Source of the DNA: Anas platyrhynchos
Lineage: Eukaryota > Chordata > Aves > Anseriformes > Anatidae
Assembly: GCF_047663525.1 (NCBI RefSeq)
Contig: NC_092616.1
Location: forward strand, 6,592,501-6,656,500
DNA: 64,000 nt
Direction of reading: 5' to 3'
This document shows, piece after piece, positions 48,601 through 59,187 of the stretch. The position numbers and the translations under genes were made by a program. The notes beneath the pieces were generated by a model that saw nothing but the letters and a program-made list of their open reading frames with translations, was not told where the DNA came from and made no database searches. Numbering within the stretch: the first letter of the stretch is position 1; each line of letters begins with the position of its first letter.

Positions 48601-49509
48601 CAGCTCACTTGTAGGGCACGAGGTGGATGCAGAAGGGGGCGGCCAGCTTGATCAGCAGCGTGGGCAGGATGTCAGCCAGCAGCACGGCCTGCCGCGACCC
48701 ACAGCTTGTGGGGCTGCCCCACAGCACCCCACATCCCATGGGGCAGCCCCATACGCCACCGAGACCCCATAGACCCCCAGCCCCATAAGTGAAGACCCCG
48801 CCCCCACAGCCCCGCCCCCCCAGGCCCCGCCCCCTCCCTTAGGCCCCGCCCCTCACCCCGGTGGAGGTGGGGTTGCAGTCATAGCGGGAGCCGTTCCGGG
48901 GGGTCGGCGGCATCTGGGGGGGGACAGGGGGGTCACGTGAGGGTGGGGGGGGTCATGTGAGGGTGCGGGGTGGGGGTCACGTGACCCCCCCATAGGGCTG
49001 GGACCCACCTCGGGGGGCCGCAGCATGTCGTGGGCGGCGCTGAGCATCACCACGTAGGGGGTGTTGTTGCACAGCCCCAGCAGCCTGGGGGCAGCCCCAT
49101 AAGTGTGGGGCAGCCCCATAAGTGGGGTCTGACCCATAAGTGTGGGGCTGCCCCCCAAGTGTGGGGCGGGGGTGCAGGGGGCTCACCAGAAGGCGGCGCC
49201 ATTCCGCCAGCTCTCGGCCTGGGGCGGCTCCGGGGGGTCCTCGTCTGTGGGGCAGGTGTGGGGTGGGTGTGGGGCAGGCTATGGGGCGCCAAGAGGTGGT
49301 TGTGGGGCGCTGTGGGGCCCTATGGGGCAGGCTGTGGGGTGCTATGGGGCAGGTTATGGGGCACTGTGGGGCAAGATGTGGGTCTCTATGGGGTCTCTAT
49401 GGGGTCTCTATGGGGTCCCTGTGGGGTCCCTTCTGTCCCCATTGTCCCCCATGTGCCCCCCCCCCCCCCCCCCCTCACCGCCATCCCCGGGCTGTGCCGG
49501 CTCCGCCAT
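45616..49509 (-). CDS. CLN3: CLN3, battenin (lysosomal membrane protein)
   Basis: Multi-pass lysosomal/endosomal membrane protein; its loss causes juvenile Batten disease in humans. ATG 49509 opens [11 protein letters not shown]. In order: [10 protein letters not shown] (about 49187-49242), [20 protein letters not shown] (49008-49086), [33 protein letters not shown] (48606-48690), [20 protein letters not shown] (48270-48341), [20 protein letters not shown] and ALTQAGLSP (47811-47957), [25 protein letters not shown] (47182-47252), [38 protein letters not shown] (46530-46636), [10 protein letters not shown] (46313-46456) and a last exon ending [11 protein letters not shown] one-base slip near 46353 interrupts [11 protein letters not shown]. 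The N-terminus is shorter than in mammals. E-boxes upstream suggest TFEB control. Confidence 0.97.
46459..46515. repeat. GGGTCA hexamer array in a CLN3 intron
   Basis: About eight GGGTCA/GGGGTCA steps. Not the TTAGGG telomere repeat. AGGTCA-like half-sites of nuclear receptors are approximated, but the simplest reading is a microsatellite. Confidence 0.85.
47280..47600. repeat. CTGCCCCACATCCTGCCCC array in a CLN3 intron
   Basis: 15-20-bp GCCCCACA units. Similar arrays are at 45800-46310, 46850-47170 and 47980-48180 in the other CLN3 introns. Confidence 0.88.
48976..48985. promoter_or_regulatory. Perfect CLEAR palindrome GTCACGTGAC in a CLN3 intron
   Basis: GTCACGTGAC is the TFEB/TFE3 CLEAR consensus. 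A second GTCACGTGA lies at about 48932, within about 45 bases, with a GTCATGTGA variant between them. Confidence 0.6.
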
Positions 49510-49530
49510 GGCTGCAGGGAAGAGCCGGGC

Positions 49531-49587
49531 CACGTGACCGCACCGCCACGTGACTGCTGGGGGCACACGTGACCGTACGGGCACGTG
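49531..49587. promoter_or_regulatory. Four E-boxes (CACGTG) just upstream of CLN3
   Basis: CACGTG at 49531, 49547, 49566 and 49582; the first two and the third are CACGTGAC, i.e. CLEAR-type. They start 22 bases before the CLN3 ATG. A GCCGCCATCTTGG (YY1, reverse) follows at 49621. CLN3 is a known TFEB target in mammals; use here is inferred. Confidence 0.7.
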
Positions 49588-49774
49588 TGTATGGGGGGGG
49601 GCGTTGCCATGGGGACGGCGCCGCCGCCATCTTGGGTGTGTGGGGCCCCAGTGGGGCCTGCAAGGCCCAGAGAGACCCCAAATAATGAACTTTAATTAGC
49701 CCTAATTAGCCTTAATTCACTTAAAAGAACTTTAATTAGATTAAAGCCAAACTTTAATTACATTAAAATTAAAC

Positions 49775-49780
49775 TTTATT
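49775..49780 (-). terminator. IL27 poly(A) signal AATAAA
   Basis: AATAAA on - about 230 bases past the likely IL27 stop, in an AT-rich TTTAATTA patch (49683-49780). Confidence 0.6.
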
Positions 49781-50008
49781 GCCCCTCGCCCGGTGCCGCC
49801 CTCATTACGGGGTCACAGGGGGGGATTTGGGGGAATTTGGAGGATTTGGGAGGTTTTTGGGTGGGTTTCGGGGGGATTTGGGGGTCCTGGGGGGGTCCCG
49901 GGGGATTTGGGGGGGACATTGGGGAGGTTTGGGGGGTCCGGGGGGGGAATTTGGGGGAATTGGGGAGGTTTTGGGGATCCCGTGGGGGTTTATAGGATCC
50001 GGGGGGGT

Positions 50009-51638
50009 TCAGGGGGGGCTGTTGGGGGTCGGGGGGGGCCGGGGGTGGTTTTGGGGCGTTTTGGGGTGGTTTTGGGGCCCCCCCAGCAGGGCGAGGTCTC
50101 GCAGGGCGCGCAGCAGGAAGAGCTCGGTCGCTCGCAGCACCCCCAGGGCCCGGCGCTGGGACCCCCAAAAGGAGGAGGGGGGGTCCTGGGGGGGAGGAGG
50201 GGGGCGAGGGGGGGGTGGGGGGGGGGCACCCAGCTGGGGGGGAGAAAGAGAAAAAGAAAAAAAATAAATAAAAGGGGGGGGTCGGGGTCCATAGAGCCCC
50301 CCCCCACAGCCCCCCCTACCCCATAGCCCCCCCAATACCCCCTGCCCTCACCCCATAGCCCCCCCCACCCCCCCATGACCCCCCCAAATCCCCTCCATCC
50401 CCCTCATATCCCCCCCAATTCCACCCCCACACCCCATAACCCCCCCCCATAGGCCCCCCAATACCCCCCCACCCCCACCCCATAGCCCCCCCACCCCCCA
50501 TAGACCCCTCCAATTCCCCCCCCCATAAACCCCCCCCACGACCCCCCACACCCCCCAAATCCCCCCCAAATCCCCCCCACACCCCATAAATCCCCCCATC
50601 TCCCCATGTCCCCCCCACGACCCCCTCCACCCCCCAAAATCCCCCCCCCACCCCAAATTCCCCCCCCCCACCTGTGCCCCCAGCAGCCGGCCCAGGTCCC
50701 TCAGCCCCCAGCTCAGGGCCCTCTCTCGCCGCCCACCCCCGGCCCCCCCCAGCGCCCCCCGCAGCAGGGCAGGCGGCGCCCCAGGGCCTGCAGCCGCTGG
50801 GGGGGCTGGGGGGGGAAAAAGGGGGTCAGGGGGAGATATGGGGGGGGGGCAGCCCCATAGGGAGACCCCCCTGGGACCCAGAGGGACCCCATAGCAGCCC
50901 CCTCGCCCCACAGTGACCCCATAGGGACCCCAGAGCCCCCCCCCAACCCCCCCCCAGGCCCATAGGGACCCCATAGGGAACCCCCAGCCCCATATATCCC
51001 ACCCTGCCCCCCCTGTGCCCTATAGGGAACCCACAGTGACCCCATAGGGACCCCATAGCCCCCCTCAGGCCCCATAGGGACGCCCCCAGCCCCATAGATC
51101 CCCCCCAGCCCCCCATCCTGCCCCATAGGGACCCCATAGCTCCCCCCCCCGCCCCATAGAGACCCACAGGGACCCCACTAAGACCCCATAGGACCCCCCC
51201 CCGCCCCCCATCCTGCCCCATAGATTCCCCCCCCCACCCCATAGGGACCCCAACCCCCCCCTCCCCCCCACAGCAGCCCCACAGGGACCCCCCGCTCCCT
51301 CCCCATTTAAGCCCCGCCCCCTCCCTCAAGCCCCGCCCTCACGCTGAGCGCCAGCCAATCCCTGGCCGCGATGCTGACGAGCAGGGGGTGCCCGGGGGGC
51401 GGGGCCAGGTGCAGGCGGACCCCGGGGAGGCGCTCGGCGGCCTTAAAAGGAAAAAGGGGCGTGGTCAGCCCCCCCCTCCCCTATATAAGTGACGTCATCA
51501 CGCAGCCACGCCCCCGCTTACGTAAGCACGTCGCAGCGCGCGGCTCTCCCCCAGCAGCCTCCGGCACAGCCGCAGCCCGGGCCCGGCCCTGCCCAGCGCC
51601 GCCAGCAGCAGCAGCAGCAGCGCCCGGCGCGGCCCCAT
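50009..51638 (-). CDS. IL27: IL27, interleukin-27 alpha (p28)-like cytokine
   Basis: Secreted four-helix cytokine that pairs with EBI3. Exon 1 (51522-51638) encodes MGPRRALLLLLLAALGRAGP, a clear signal peptide, then LRLCRRLLGESRALRRAY, like helix A of mammalian p28 (LARKLLSEVRGQAHRF). Exon 2 (51343-51441) reads AAERLPGVRLHLAPPPGHPL and VSIAARDWLALS, aligning with AESHLPGVNLYLLPLGEQLP and LTFQAWRRLS. Exon 3 (about 50670-50806) gives ALLRGALGGAGGGRRERALS then WGLRDLGRLLGAQ (mammal MRLDLRDLQRHLRFQ). The last exon gives SQRRALGVLRATELFLLRAL then RDLALLGG (mammal LLSTYRLLHSLELVLSRAV). Exon phases and the place between CLN3 and SGF29 match the mammalian order. The mammalian poly-Glu insert is lacking. 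The C-terminus past LLGG is uncertain. Confidence 0.82.
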
Positions 51639-51779
51639 GGCCCCGGCCCGGCCCCGCCTTTAAGGGCCCGGCCCCGCCTTTAAGGGCCCGGCCCCGGCCC
51701 CGGTTCCGCTCCCGGTTTCGGTCCCGAGGCCTCCGGGAAGCCCCCGGGGGGGGTTGGGGGACTACAAGTCCCGGCGTGC

Positions 51780-52120
51780 ACTGCGCGGGGAGGGGGCAGT
51801 GCGCATGCGCGGGGAGGGAGGGGACGGAGGGGAGCATGCGCGGAGCGCCGAGGGGAGGGGGGGAGAGGGGAGGGGAGCGCGGTGCGCATGCGCGGGGTGA
51901 AATCCCCGAGGGGAGGGGGAGCGGGAACACCTCAGTGCGCATGCGCCCTGTGAAATCCCCGGTGGGAGGGGGAGCGCAGGGGAAGGCCGCGCGCATGCGC
52001 AGTGCGTGGAGAGCCTGAGGGGCGGGCGGCAGGGGAATCCCGGGGCAGCGCAGTGCGCATGCGCAGCGCCACCGGGCTCTGTGAGGGGAGGGGGGAGGTC
52101 GCTCCCCGCGCATGCGCAGC
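51780..52120. promoter_or_regulatory. Array of seven NRF1 palindromes ahead of SGF29
   Basis: GCGCATGCGC at 51801, 51884, 51937, 51991, 52055 and 52108, plus AGCATGCGC at about 51833. Spacing is 32-64 bases, joined by GGGGAGGGGGAGCG sequence and AAATCCCCGAGGGG blocks. It ends about 40 bases before the SGF29 start codon. NRF1 recognises this palindrome; the site is here the repeat unit of a minisatellite. Confidence 0.8.
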
Positions 52121-52128
52121 GCCCCCCA

Positions 52129-52150
52129 GCCCCCCCCCCCCCCCCCCCCC
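52129..52150. repeat. Poly-C run just before the SGF29 start
   Basis: An uninterrupted run of about 22 C lies 8 bases before the ATG, in the expected 5' UTR. Exact length is likely unreliable. Confidence 0.85.
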
Positions 52151-52157
52151 ATCCAAG

Positions 52158-55100
52158 ATGGCGCTGGTGTCGGCGGACTCGCGCATCGCGGAGCTGCTCG
52201 GGGAACTGCACCAACTGATCAAACAGACACAGGTGGGGGGCTGGGGGGATCTGGGGGGGGTTGGGGGCGTCCTGAGGGGGGGTGGGGGTTCCTGAGGGGC
52301 CTGGGAGAGTCCTGAGGGGGGGTTGGGGGGGGGTTGGGGGTCTTAGGGGGCCTTGGAGGGGTCCTGAGGGGATTTGGGAGGGGGTTGGGGGCCCTGGGGG
52401 GGTCCTGAGGGGGTCTGAGGGGATTTGGGGGGCTCTGGGTGGGGTTGGGGGGGCCTTATTGGGGTCCTGAGGGGATTTGGGGTGCTCCCCCCCCAGGAGG
52501 AGCGGTCCCGCAGCGAGCACAACCTGGTGAACATCCAGAAGACGCACGAGAGGATGCAGACGGAGAACAAAAGTGCGATTTTGGGGCCGTTTCGGGGGAT
52601 TTTGGGTCTGGGGGAGGGATTCGGGGGCATTTGGGGGAACTTGGGGGCATTTGGTGGGGTGGGGGGGGATTTAGGGGCAGGGTTTCGGGGTCTGGGGGCA
52701 GTTTGGGGCCAGGGGTTGGATTTGAGCCATTTTGGGGCAACTTAAAGTTGATTTTTGGGGAGATTTGGCTGCAGGTTGGGGCCGGGAAGGTTTTGGGGTG
52801 AATCGGAGTGGTTTTGGGGCCAGGGGAGGGGTCCTAACGCCCCCTTTCCCCCCCCCAGTCTCCCCCTATTACCGCACGAAGCTGCGGGGCCTCTACACCA
52901 CCGCCAAGGCGGACGCCGAGGCCGAGTGCAAGTAAGGGAGGGGACGGCCCCAATTCCGCCCTTTTTTGCCCCAAAAATAGCTGGGTTCAGCCCTCGCACC
53001 CTGTTAATTTTGCCCCCCACCCCCCCAAGCATCCTGCGGAAGGCGCTGGACAAGATCGCCGAGATCAAGTCGCTGCTGGAAGAGCGCCGCATCGGTACGG
53101 CCCCAAAACAGCCCGAATTCACCCCAAAATCAGCCCCCAAGCCACCCCGAATCCTCTTCTCCCACTTTGACCCCCAAACCTGCTCAAAACTGGCCCAAAA
53201 TCCATCCAAATCCGCCCCCAAATCCCCCCCCCAATCCCATGTCAATTCCGACCCCAAATCCTTTCAAATTCCCCCCAAAACACCCCAAACGCCGTCGCCG
53301 CCCCCAAATTCCCGCAAATGCCCCAGCACGCAGCGGAAAACCCCAGGTTCCCCCCACTGGTCCCAAATCAGAGCCAAAATCCCCCAAACTTCCCCCAAAT
53401 CAGCGGCCTGTTGCCTAAAATCCCCTGAAACACACCCAAAATGTGCCTGGGTTTTCCCGGGATATGTCCCGAGGCCAAAATATCCCCAAACTTCCCCAAA
53501 ACGTACAAAAAACCCACTCAAGGCCACGCCCCCGACATCTAGCCCCACCCCCCAGTGGCCAAGATTGCCCCCAACCCCCACCCACCTCAAGCCACGCCCC
53601 CACGAGGCCCCTCCCCTTTACGCCCCGCCCCCTGACCGTGGCCCCGCCCCCTCACAGCGGCCAAGATCGCCGGCATCTACAGCGACGCGGAGCCCCCCCG
53701 GAAGACGATGCGGCGCGGGGTGCTGATGACGCTGCTGCAGCAGTCGGCCATGACGCTGCCCCTCTGGATCGGGAAGCCCGGGGACAAGTGAGCGGGGGGT
53801 GGGGCCACGAGGGGACACGCCCCCAGCAAGCCCCGCCCCCCTCGGGCACGCCCTGTTAGGCCCCGCCTCCCACAGGGACACAGAGCTGGGTTCTGGTGGG
53901 CTCTGGGTCTGTAAAGCCCCGCCCACCCGGAGCCCCGCCCACCCTGAAGCCACACCCCCTAAGGCCACACCCATCTAAGCCCTGCCCCTTGGCGGCCCCG
54001 CCCCTTTAAGCCCCACCTCCCCTCATTTTCCCGGGGCACTCCATTCCCCCACCCCTTTAGGCTCCGCCCCCAGGGCCACACCCACCCCAAGCCCCGCCCA
54101 CCTGAGTCTCCACCCCTTGAGGCCCCGCCCCCTTTATCCCCCCTCCCCACTGCCCCACCCTGGGCTCCCCCCGGGACCCCACCCCCCTCAGGCCCCTCCC
54201 ACCAGGAGGCCCCGCCCCCTGTGGCCCCGCCCACCCCCCACGAGGCCCCGCCCCCCCCCAGGCCCCCCCCGCTGTGCGGCGCCATCCCGGCGGCCGGGGA
54301 CTACGTGGCCAAGCCCGGGGACAAGGTGGCCGCCAGGGTGAAGGCGGTGGACGGCGACGAGCAGTGGATCCTGGCCGAGGTGGTGAGCTACAGCCACGCC
54401 GCCAACAAGTGCGTTTTGGGGAGAAATCCGGGGGTTTTGGGGTCCGGGGGTGGTTTGGGGGGGGGATGGGGGCGGTGTGTGGGGGGATGGGGGGAGGTTT
54501 TGGGGGGTCTTGGGGGGGTTGGGGAGGGGGTTTGGGGTGTTGAGGGGGTTTTCGGAAGGTTTGTGGGGTGGATTTTGGGAATTTCAGGGTTTTCAGGTGG
54601 TTTTGGGGTGATTTTGGGGTCTTTTAGGGCCATTTGGGCGCATTTTGGCGCAGTTTTGAAGGGATTTTGGGGTCCCTGAGCATCTTCGGGGACTTTTGGT
54701 GGTTTTGGGTTTCTCTGGGGTATTTTTGGGATGTTTTTGGGGCTCTTTTGGGTTTGGGGCTGTTCTGGGGGGCTCCTGGGGTGGTTTTGGGTCCTTTTGG
54801 GTTGGTTTTGGGGCTTTTTGGGGCCAGCTGAGTCCCCTCCGCACCCCCCCAGGTACGAGGTGGATGACATCGACGAGGAGGGCAAGGAGTGAGTGCCCCG
54901 ACCCCAAACCCCGGGGTCTGACCCCAAACCCCGGGGTCTGACCCCAAACCCTTCCCTTGATCCCAAACTCCCTTCCCTTGACCCTAAATCCCCGTTTCTC
55001 CCCCCAAACTCCCTCCCTTTACCCCAATCTCCCCGTTTCTCACCCCACATCCCGCCACTTTCCCCAATTTCCCCATTTCTCCCCCCAAATCCAGGCGCCA

Positions 55101-55743
55101 CACGCTGAGCCGGCGCCGCATCATCCCGCTGCCGCAGTGGAAGGCCAACCCCGAGACCGACCCCGAGGCGCTGTTCCAGAAGGAGCAGCTGGTGCTGGCC
55201 CTGTACCCGCAGACCACCTGCTTCTACCGCGCCCTCATCCACGCCCCCCCGCAGCGGGTGCGTACCTGATTTCGCCTTTTTTTGCCCCAAAATATTTGTA
55301 GGCCCTCAGCTGGAGTGTTGCTGTGTGGGGAGGGGGTGGGTGCTGGAACGGTGCGAGCCGGGGGGCTGCCCCCCTGGGAATGGGGGGGGTTGGGGGGGTT
55401 GGGGGGTGCTGTGGGGTCTCTATGGGGCTCTGTGGGTCTTTACGGGGCGTTATGGGACTCTCTGGGTCCCTGTGGGGTCTCTGGGTCCCTATGGGGTCCC
55501 TCATGGGGTCCCTATGGAGCAGGCCGTATTTCCCCTCAGCGCCCTCTTCCTTAACAGCGGGTGGGTACAGCCTCCCCCCCCGCACCCAAATGTGCCGTTT
55601 TTCACCCCAAAACGTTGCCCCCGCAGCCGCAGGACGACTACTCGGTGCTGTTCGAGGACACCTCGTACGCCGACGGCTACTCGCCCCCCCTCAACGTGGC
55701 GCAGCGCTACGTGGTGGCCTGCAAGGAGACCAAGAAGAAGTGA
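52158..55743 (+). CDS. SGF29: SGF29, SAGA/ATAC-associated tandem Tudor protein
   Basis: Reads H3K4me2/3 through a C-terminal tandem Tudor domain and links it to GCN5/PCAF acetylation in SAGA and ATAC. Exons: 52158-52232 (MALVSADSRIAELLGELHQL), 52497-52572, 52859-52931 (SPYYRTKLRGLYTTAKADAE), 53030-53094 (ALDKIAEIKSLLEERRI), 53658-53787 (KIAGIYSDAEPPRKTMRRGV), 54262-54408 (GDKVAARVKAVDGDEQWILA), 54853-54888 (YEVDDIDEEGKE), 55095-55257 (RRRIIPLPQWKANPETDP, QTTCFYRALIHAPPQ) and 55627-55743 (DDYSVLFEDTSYADGYSPPL, ending CKETKKK). All junction phases match the mammalian gene and no frameshift is needed. The start codon sits in CAAGATGGCGCTG, a YY1-type motif. ATTAAA at 56259 may be its poly(A) signal. 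Confidence 0.99.
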
Positions 55744-55769
55744 GGAGGGGGCTGTGGGGGCGCGGGGGA

Positions 55770-56230
55770 AGATTTGGGGGGCCCGCTGCTCGTTTTGGGG
55801 GTCCTGGGGGTCTTTTGGGGACCGTTTTGGGGCCCTCTGAGGCCGTTTTGGGGTCTTGGCGGCCATTTTGGGACCCCCAGCAGCCATTTTGGGGCCCCTG
55901 AGACCCCATTTGGGGACCCCTCAGAGACGATTTTTGGGATTTTCCCCATGGGAGACTATTTTGGGGTCACTCAAACACGATTTTGGGATCCTTGGGAGCC
56001 ATTTTGGGGTCTTGGTGGCCACTTTGGGGCCCTCAGAGAGTGTTTTGGGGTCTTGGCGGCCATTTTGTGACCCCCGGGCAGCCATTTTGGGGCTCCTCTG
56101 ACCCAATTTGGGGACCCCAAGGATACAGTTTTTGGGATTTTCCCTCTGGATGACTACTTCGGGATGCCTTAAGCACCGTTTCGGGGTCATGGTGGCTGCT
56201 TTGGGACTTGCTTTGTGGCCAGTTTGGCCC
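55770..56230. repeat. GGCCATTTTGGGGTCTTGG array downstream of SGF29
   Basis: About 35-45-bp units AGCCATTTTGGGGNCCC. Longer blocks share TTGGGATTTTCCC and GACTACTTTGGGG (near 55935 and 56135). 3' UTR or intergenic; no gene seen to 56635. Confidence 0.85.
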
Positions 56231-56635
56231 TTTTTACCCTCGTTTTTGGACCGTTCTTATTAAAAGCTTTGGGGACGCCCCCGCTGCCTCCAGCTCCGTT
56301 ATTGCCTCATTTGGGGGGGGTGGGGGGACCCCCAGCCACAATTTGGGGTTGTTTGGGGGGATTTTAGGGGGATTTGGGATGGCTGGGAGGGTTTTAGGGT
56401 GCGTTAGGGGTGATTTGGGGGGGGGGTTACAGGGCTCTGGGGGTGTTTTTGGGGTGGTTTGGGGTAATTTGGAGTGTTCTGAGTTCTTTTTGGGGTGGTT
56501 TTGGGGCAATTTGGGGGATTTCGTGGCCCTTGGAGGCCTGGCAGACCCCATAACCCCCCCCCCCCAGCCCCACAATTGACCTCTGAAGCCCCCAGACCAG
56601 TGGGGGCGGAGCCTGCCGTGGCCCCGCCCCCTGCC

Positions 56636-56641
56636 TTTATT
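56636..56641 (-). terminator. SLX1 poly(A) signal AATAAA
   Basis: AATAAA on - only about 18 bases past the SLX1 stop codon (56659-56661). Confidence 0.75.
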
Positions 56642-56658
56642 AGGAATAAATAAATTAA

Positions 56659-58305
56659 TTAAGATGTGCAGGAGGGGGCGGAGCCTCGGCCAGGCCCCGC
56701 CCCCCGGCGCAGCAGCAGCTCGTCTGTCCAGTGACCCTGAGGGGAGGGGGAGGAGCAATGACGTCACAGGTGGGTGGGGCCTGCAGCAGGGGGCGGGGCC
56801 GGGGGCGGGGCTCACCAGCTCGGGGTCCTGCAGCCCCGCCTCCTCCTCCTCGTCGTCATGGTAACCGTGGGCGTGGCGAATCAGCTCCCCCCACAGCACG
56901 TCCTGCTGGCAGCTGCTGGTGGTTGCCGGGTAAATCGGCTGCCCCTGGCAACAGGCCCCGCCCCTGGCAACCAACTGTGCTCCCTAGCAACTGGCCACGC
57001 CCCTAGCAACATCCCCATAGCAACAGCAGTGCGGCCTAGCGGACAGGCTGAAGCCTGCCCCTAGCAACTGCCCATCCCCTTAGCAACCACCCCATCGCCA
57101 TGACAACCCCCCCGTCGCCATGGCAACTCACCCGGGGCAGGCCCCGCGCAGGGGCAGCAGCTCGCGGGGCTCCTCCCGCAGGAAGTGGGGGGCCAGGCAC
57201 AGGGCGTGGGTCACCGCCGGGCAGCCGGGCCGCGGGCACTGCAGGGGGGCGGAGTCAGGGCCCTGGGGGCGGGGACAGGCTCAGGAGGGCGGGGCCAAGC
57301 CCAGGGGAGGAGCCACGGCCCATCCAAGCCCCGCCCCCCCTTACCTCACAGGGCAGCCCGCACAGGCTGCAGTCACCGGGGGGCGTGGCCAAGGCAGCGG
57401 GGGGCGTGGCCTTCCTCCTCGGGGGGCGTGGCCTCAGCCCACGGGGATCCACCTCGACAGTGATGTGGGGGGGTGGGGCCGGGCCGGGGGCGGGGTCAGG
57501 CGGGGGGCGGAGCCAGCGGAGGCGCAGGGGGAGGCGGCTCCAGGGCGGGGCGCGCAGGAGGCGGGGCAGCAGCCGCAGGGCGAAGGCGATTGGCTGCTCC
57601 CGGCGGCGCCGCGGGGACACGGCCGGCAAACGGCGAGAGGCCGCGGGGTGCTGCCACGCCCACTCGAACTGCGGGGGGAGGGGCCGAGGCGTGAGGGGGC
57701 GGGGCCAGGGCTCGGGGGGCGTGGGGATGAGTGGGGGTGGTGCGAAGGGGCGGGGTCAGGGGAGTTGGGGGCGTGGCCAAGACCTGGGGGGCGGGGTCAG
57801 GGATTTGGAGGGTGGGGCCAGGGCTTCAGGGGCGGGGCCAGGGTTTGTTGGGGGCGTGGTCACGGCTTCGGGGGCGGGGTCAGGGCCTTGAGGGCAGGGT
57901 GAAGTCGAAAGGGGGCGTGGTCAGAGCATTGTGGGCGGGGTCTGTGCCCGGTGGGCGGGGCTAGGAACAAGGGGGCGTGTCCGGAGCCCCAAAGGGGGCG
58001 GGTCCTCACCCTCAGCGCCGCCACGTCGGACGGGAAGCCGTGCACGTAGAGCTCCATCTCCCTGCGGAAGTGACGTCAGCGCCTCCGCCAGCCCCTCCCC
58101 CACCCCCCAAATTCCCCTTCCCCGCCCCCCCTCGGCCCCTCCCCCACCAGGGCCCGCGGCCGCTCGTCCTCCGGGCCCCCCCGCGCCGCCTCCCCGCGTT
58201 GTGCTGCCGCAGGCGCCGCTCCGGGTCCAGCGTGAAGCCGACGTAGGCCCCGCCGCGGGCCCCGGGGGCGGCGGAGCGCAGCAGGTACACGGCCCGCAGC
58301 GACAT
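56659..58305 (-). CDS. SLX1A: SLX1, structure-specific endonuclease subunit (GIY-YIG)
   Basis: Catalytic subunit of the SLX1-SLX4 nuclease that cuts Holliday junctions and flaps. Exon 1 (58148-58305) [43 protein letters not shown]: the GIY-YIG core (VYLL..YVGFT) with the catalytic Arg in RRLRQHN. Exon 2 (58010-58061) [17 protein letters not shown] supplies the catalytic Glu. Exon 3 (57345-57668) [26 protein letters not shown], then the first RING-like cysteines CSLCGLPCE. Exon 4 (57132-57238) [32 protein letters not shown]. Exon 5 (about 56817-56925) [14 protein letters not shown] and an acidic stretch. The last exon gives [10 protein letters not shown] and stops at 56659. Length is close to the human 275 residues. 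SLX1A and SLX1B are human copies; here one gene is seen. Confidence 0.96.
56935..57130. promoter_or_regulatory. CTAGCAAC / CCATGGCAAC motif cluster in an SLX1 intron
   Basis: About eleven copies of GCAAC in the contexts CTAGCAAC, CTGGCAAC, ATAGCAAC, CCATGACAAC and CCATGGCAAC within 200 bases: half-sites of the RFX X-box, in tandem with about 20-bp spacing. Could equally be a minisatellite. Confidence 0.5.
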
Positions 58306-58580
58306 CGCCCCGCTTCCGCTTCCGCCACGCCTCCCACAAGCCCCGCGCGGAGGCACTTCCGGCCGGCAGCGGCGTTGCTAAGCGACCGCGTCCACTTCCG
58401 GTCATCCACTCCCCCCCACTTCCGCCTCCTCCCCTCCGTTGCTACGCGACCTTTCTCGCCCCGCCCCCTCCGCCTCTCCCCGCCCTCTGATTGGCTGTAG
58501 TGGCCCCGTGGGCGGGCTCTTCCCCTCCCACCGCCTCCTCCCATTGGCTCCTCCCCTCCCGCCGCCTTCTTTAATGGGAG
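58306..58580. promoter_or_regulatory. SLX1 promoter with ETS and X-box-like sites
   Basis: CACTTCCGG (ETS/GABPA) at 58354 and 58393, GTTGCTAAGCGAC at about 58373 and GTTGCTACGCGAC at about 58438 (X-box-like), and CCAAT-type GATTGG at 58489 and CATTGG at 58541. Confidence 0.55.
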
Positions 58581-58589
58581 TTGATGGGG

Positions 58590-59160
58590 CTGTGCTGGGC
58601 ATTAGAGGCCAGGGTCTGATAGGCCCCAGCAGGCCCCACAGGCCTTAGCAGGCCTCAGGTCTCTATAGGATTTAATTCGGGCTCATGGGTGTTAGGAGGC
58701 CAAAACTGGGCATCACGGGGCTTCCTTAGGCCCCAGCAGGGCTGATGGGGCTTAATGTGCCCTCAGAAAGGGCTTGGGGGTCTTGATAGGCCATAATGGG
58801 CTCTCACTGGAGTCATGGGGTTGCGCGGGGCTGGACTGTGCCCCTCAGTGCACTCCCACAGGCCTCAGGACCCGCCAGGCTTACTAAGCCTCTGGACCTC
58901 ATTAAGCCCCCATCAGGCCTCCCCAGGCCTTATTGGGCCTTTATAGCCCTGGGCAGGCCTCAGGAGCCTTCACAGACTCCTACAGACCCCATTAGGCCTC
59001 GGCTCATTAGGTGTTAATTAGCCTTGCGGCCCTAATCAGCCTCATTAGGCTTGTCCGAGACTCAAAAGCCTTGGGAGACCCCAGCAGCTCCTAGACAGCC
59101 CCATTAAAACCCTGTCAGGCCCCACCACCCTCGGGGAGCCCCAATCAGCCCTGCACTCAG
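58590..59160. repeat. AGGCCTCA-type repeat between SLX1 and BOLA2
   Basis: Irregular GCAGGCCCCA/ATTAGGCCTC units. No BOLA2 first exon (MELSADYLR-like) could be found here. Confidence 0.7.
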
Positions 59161-59187
59161 CCTAATTAGCCGCCGTTTGCCCCGCAG

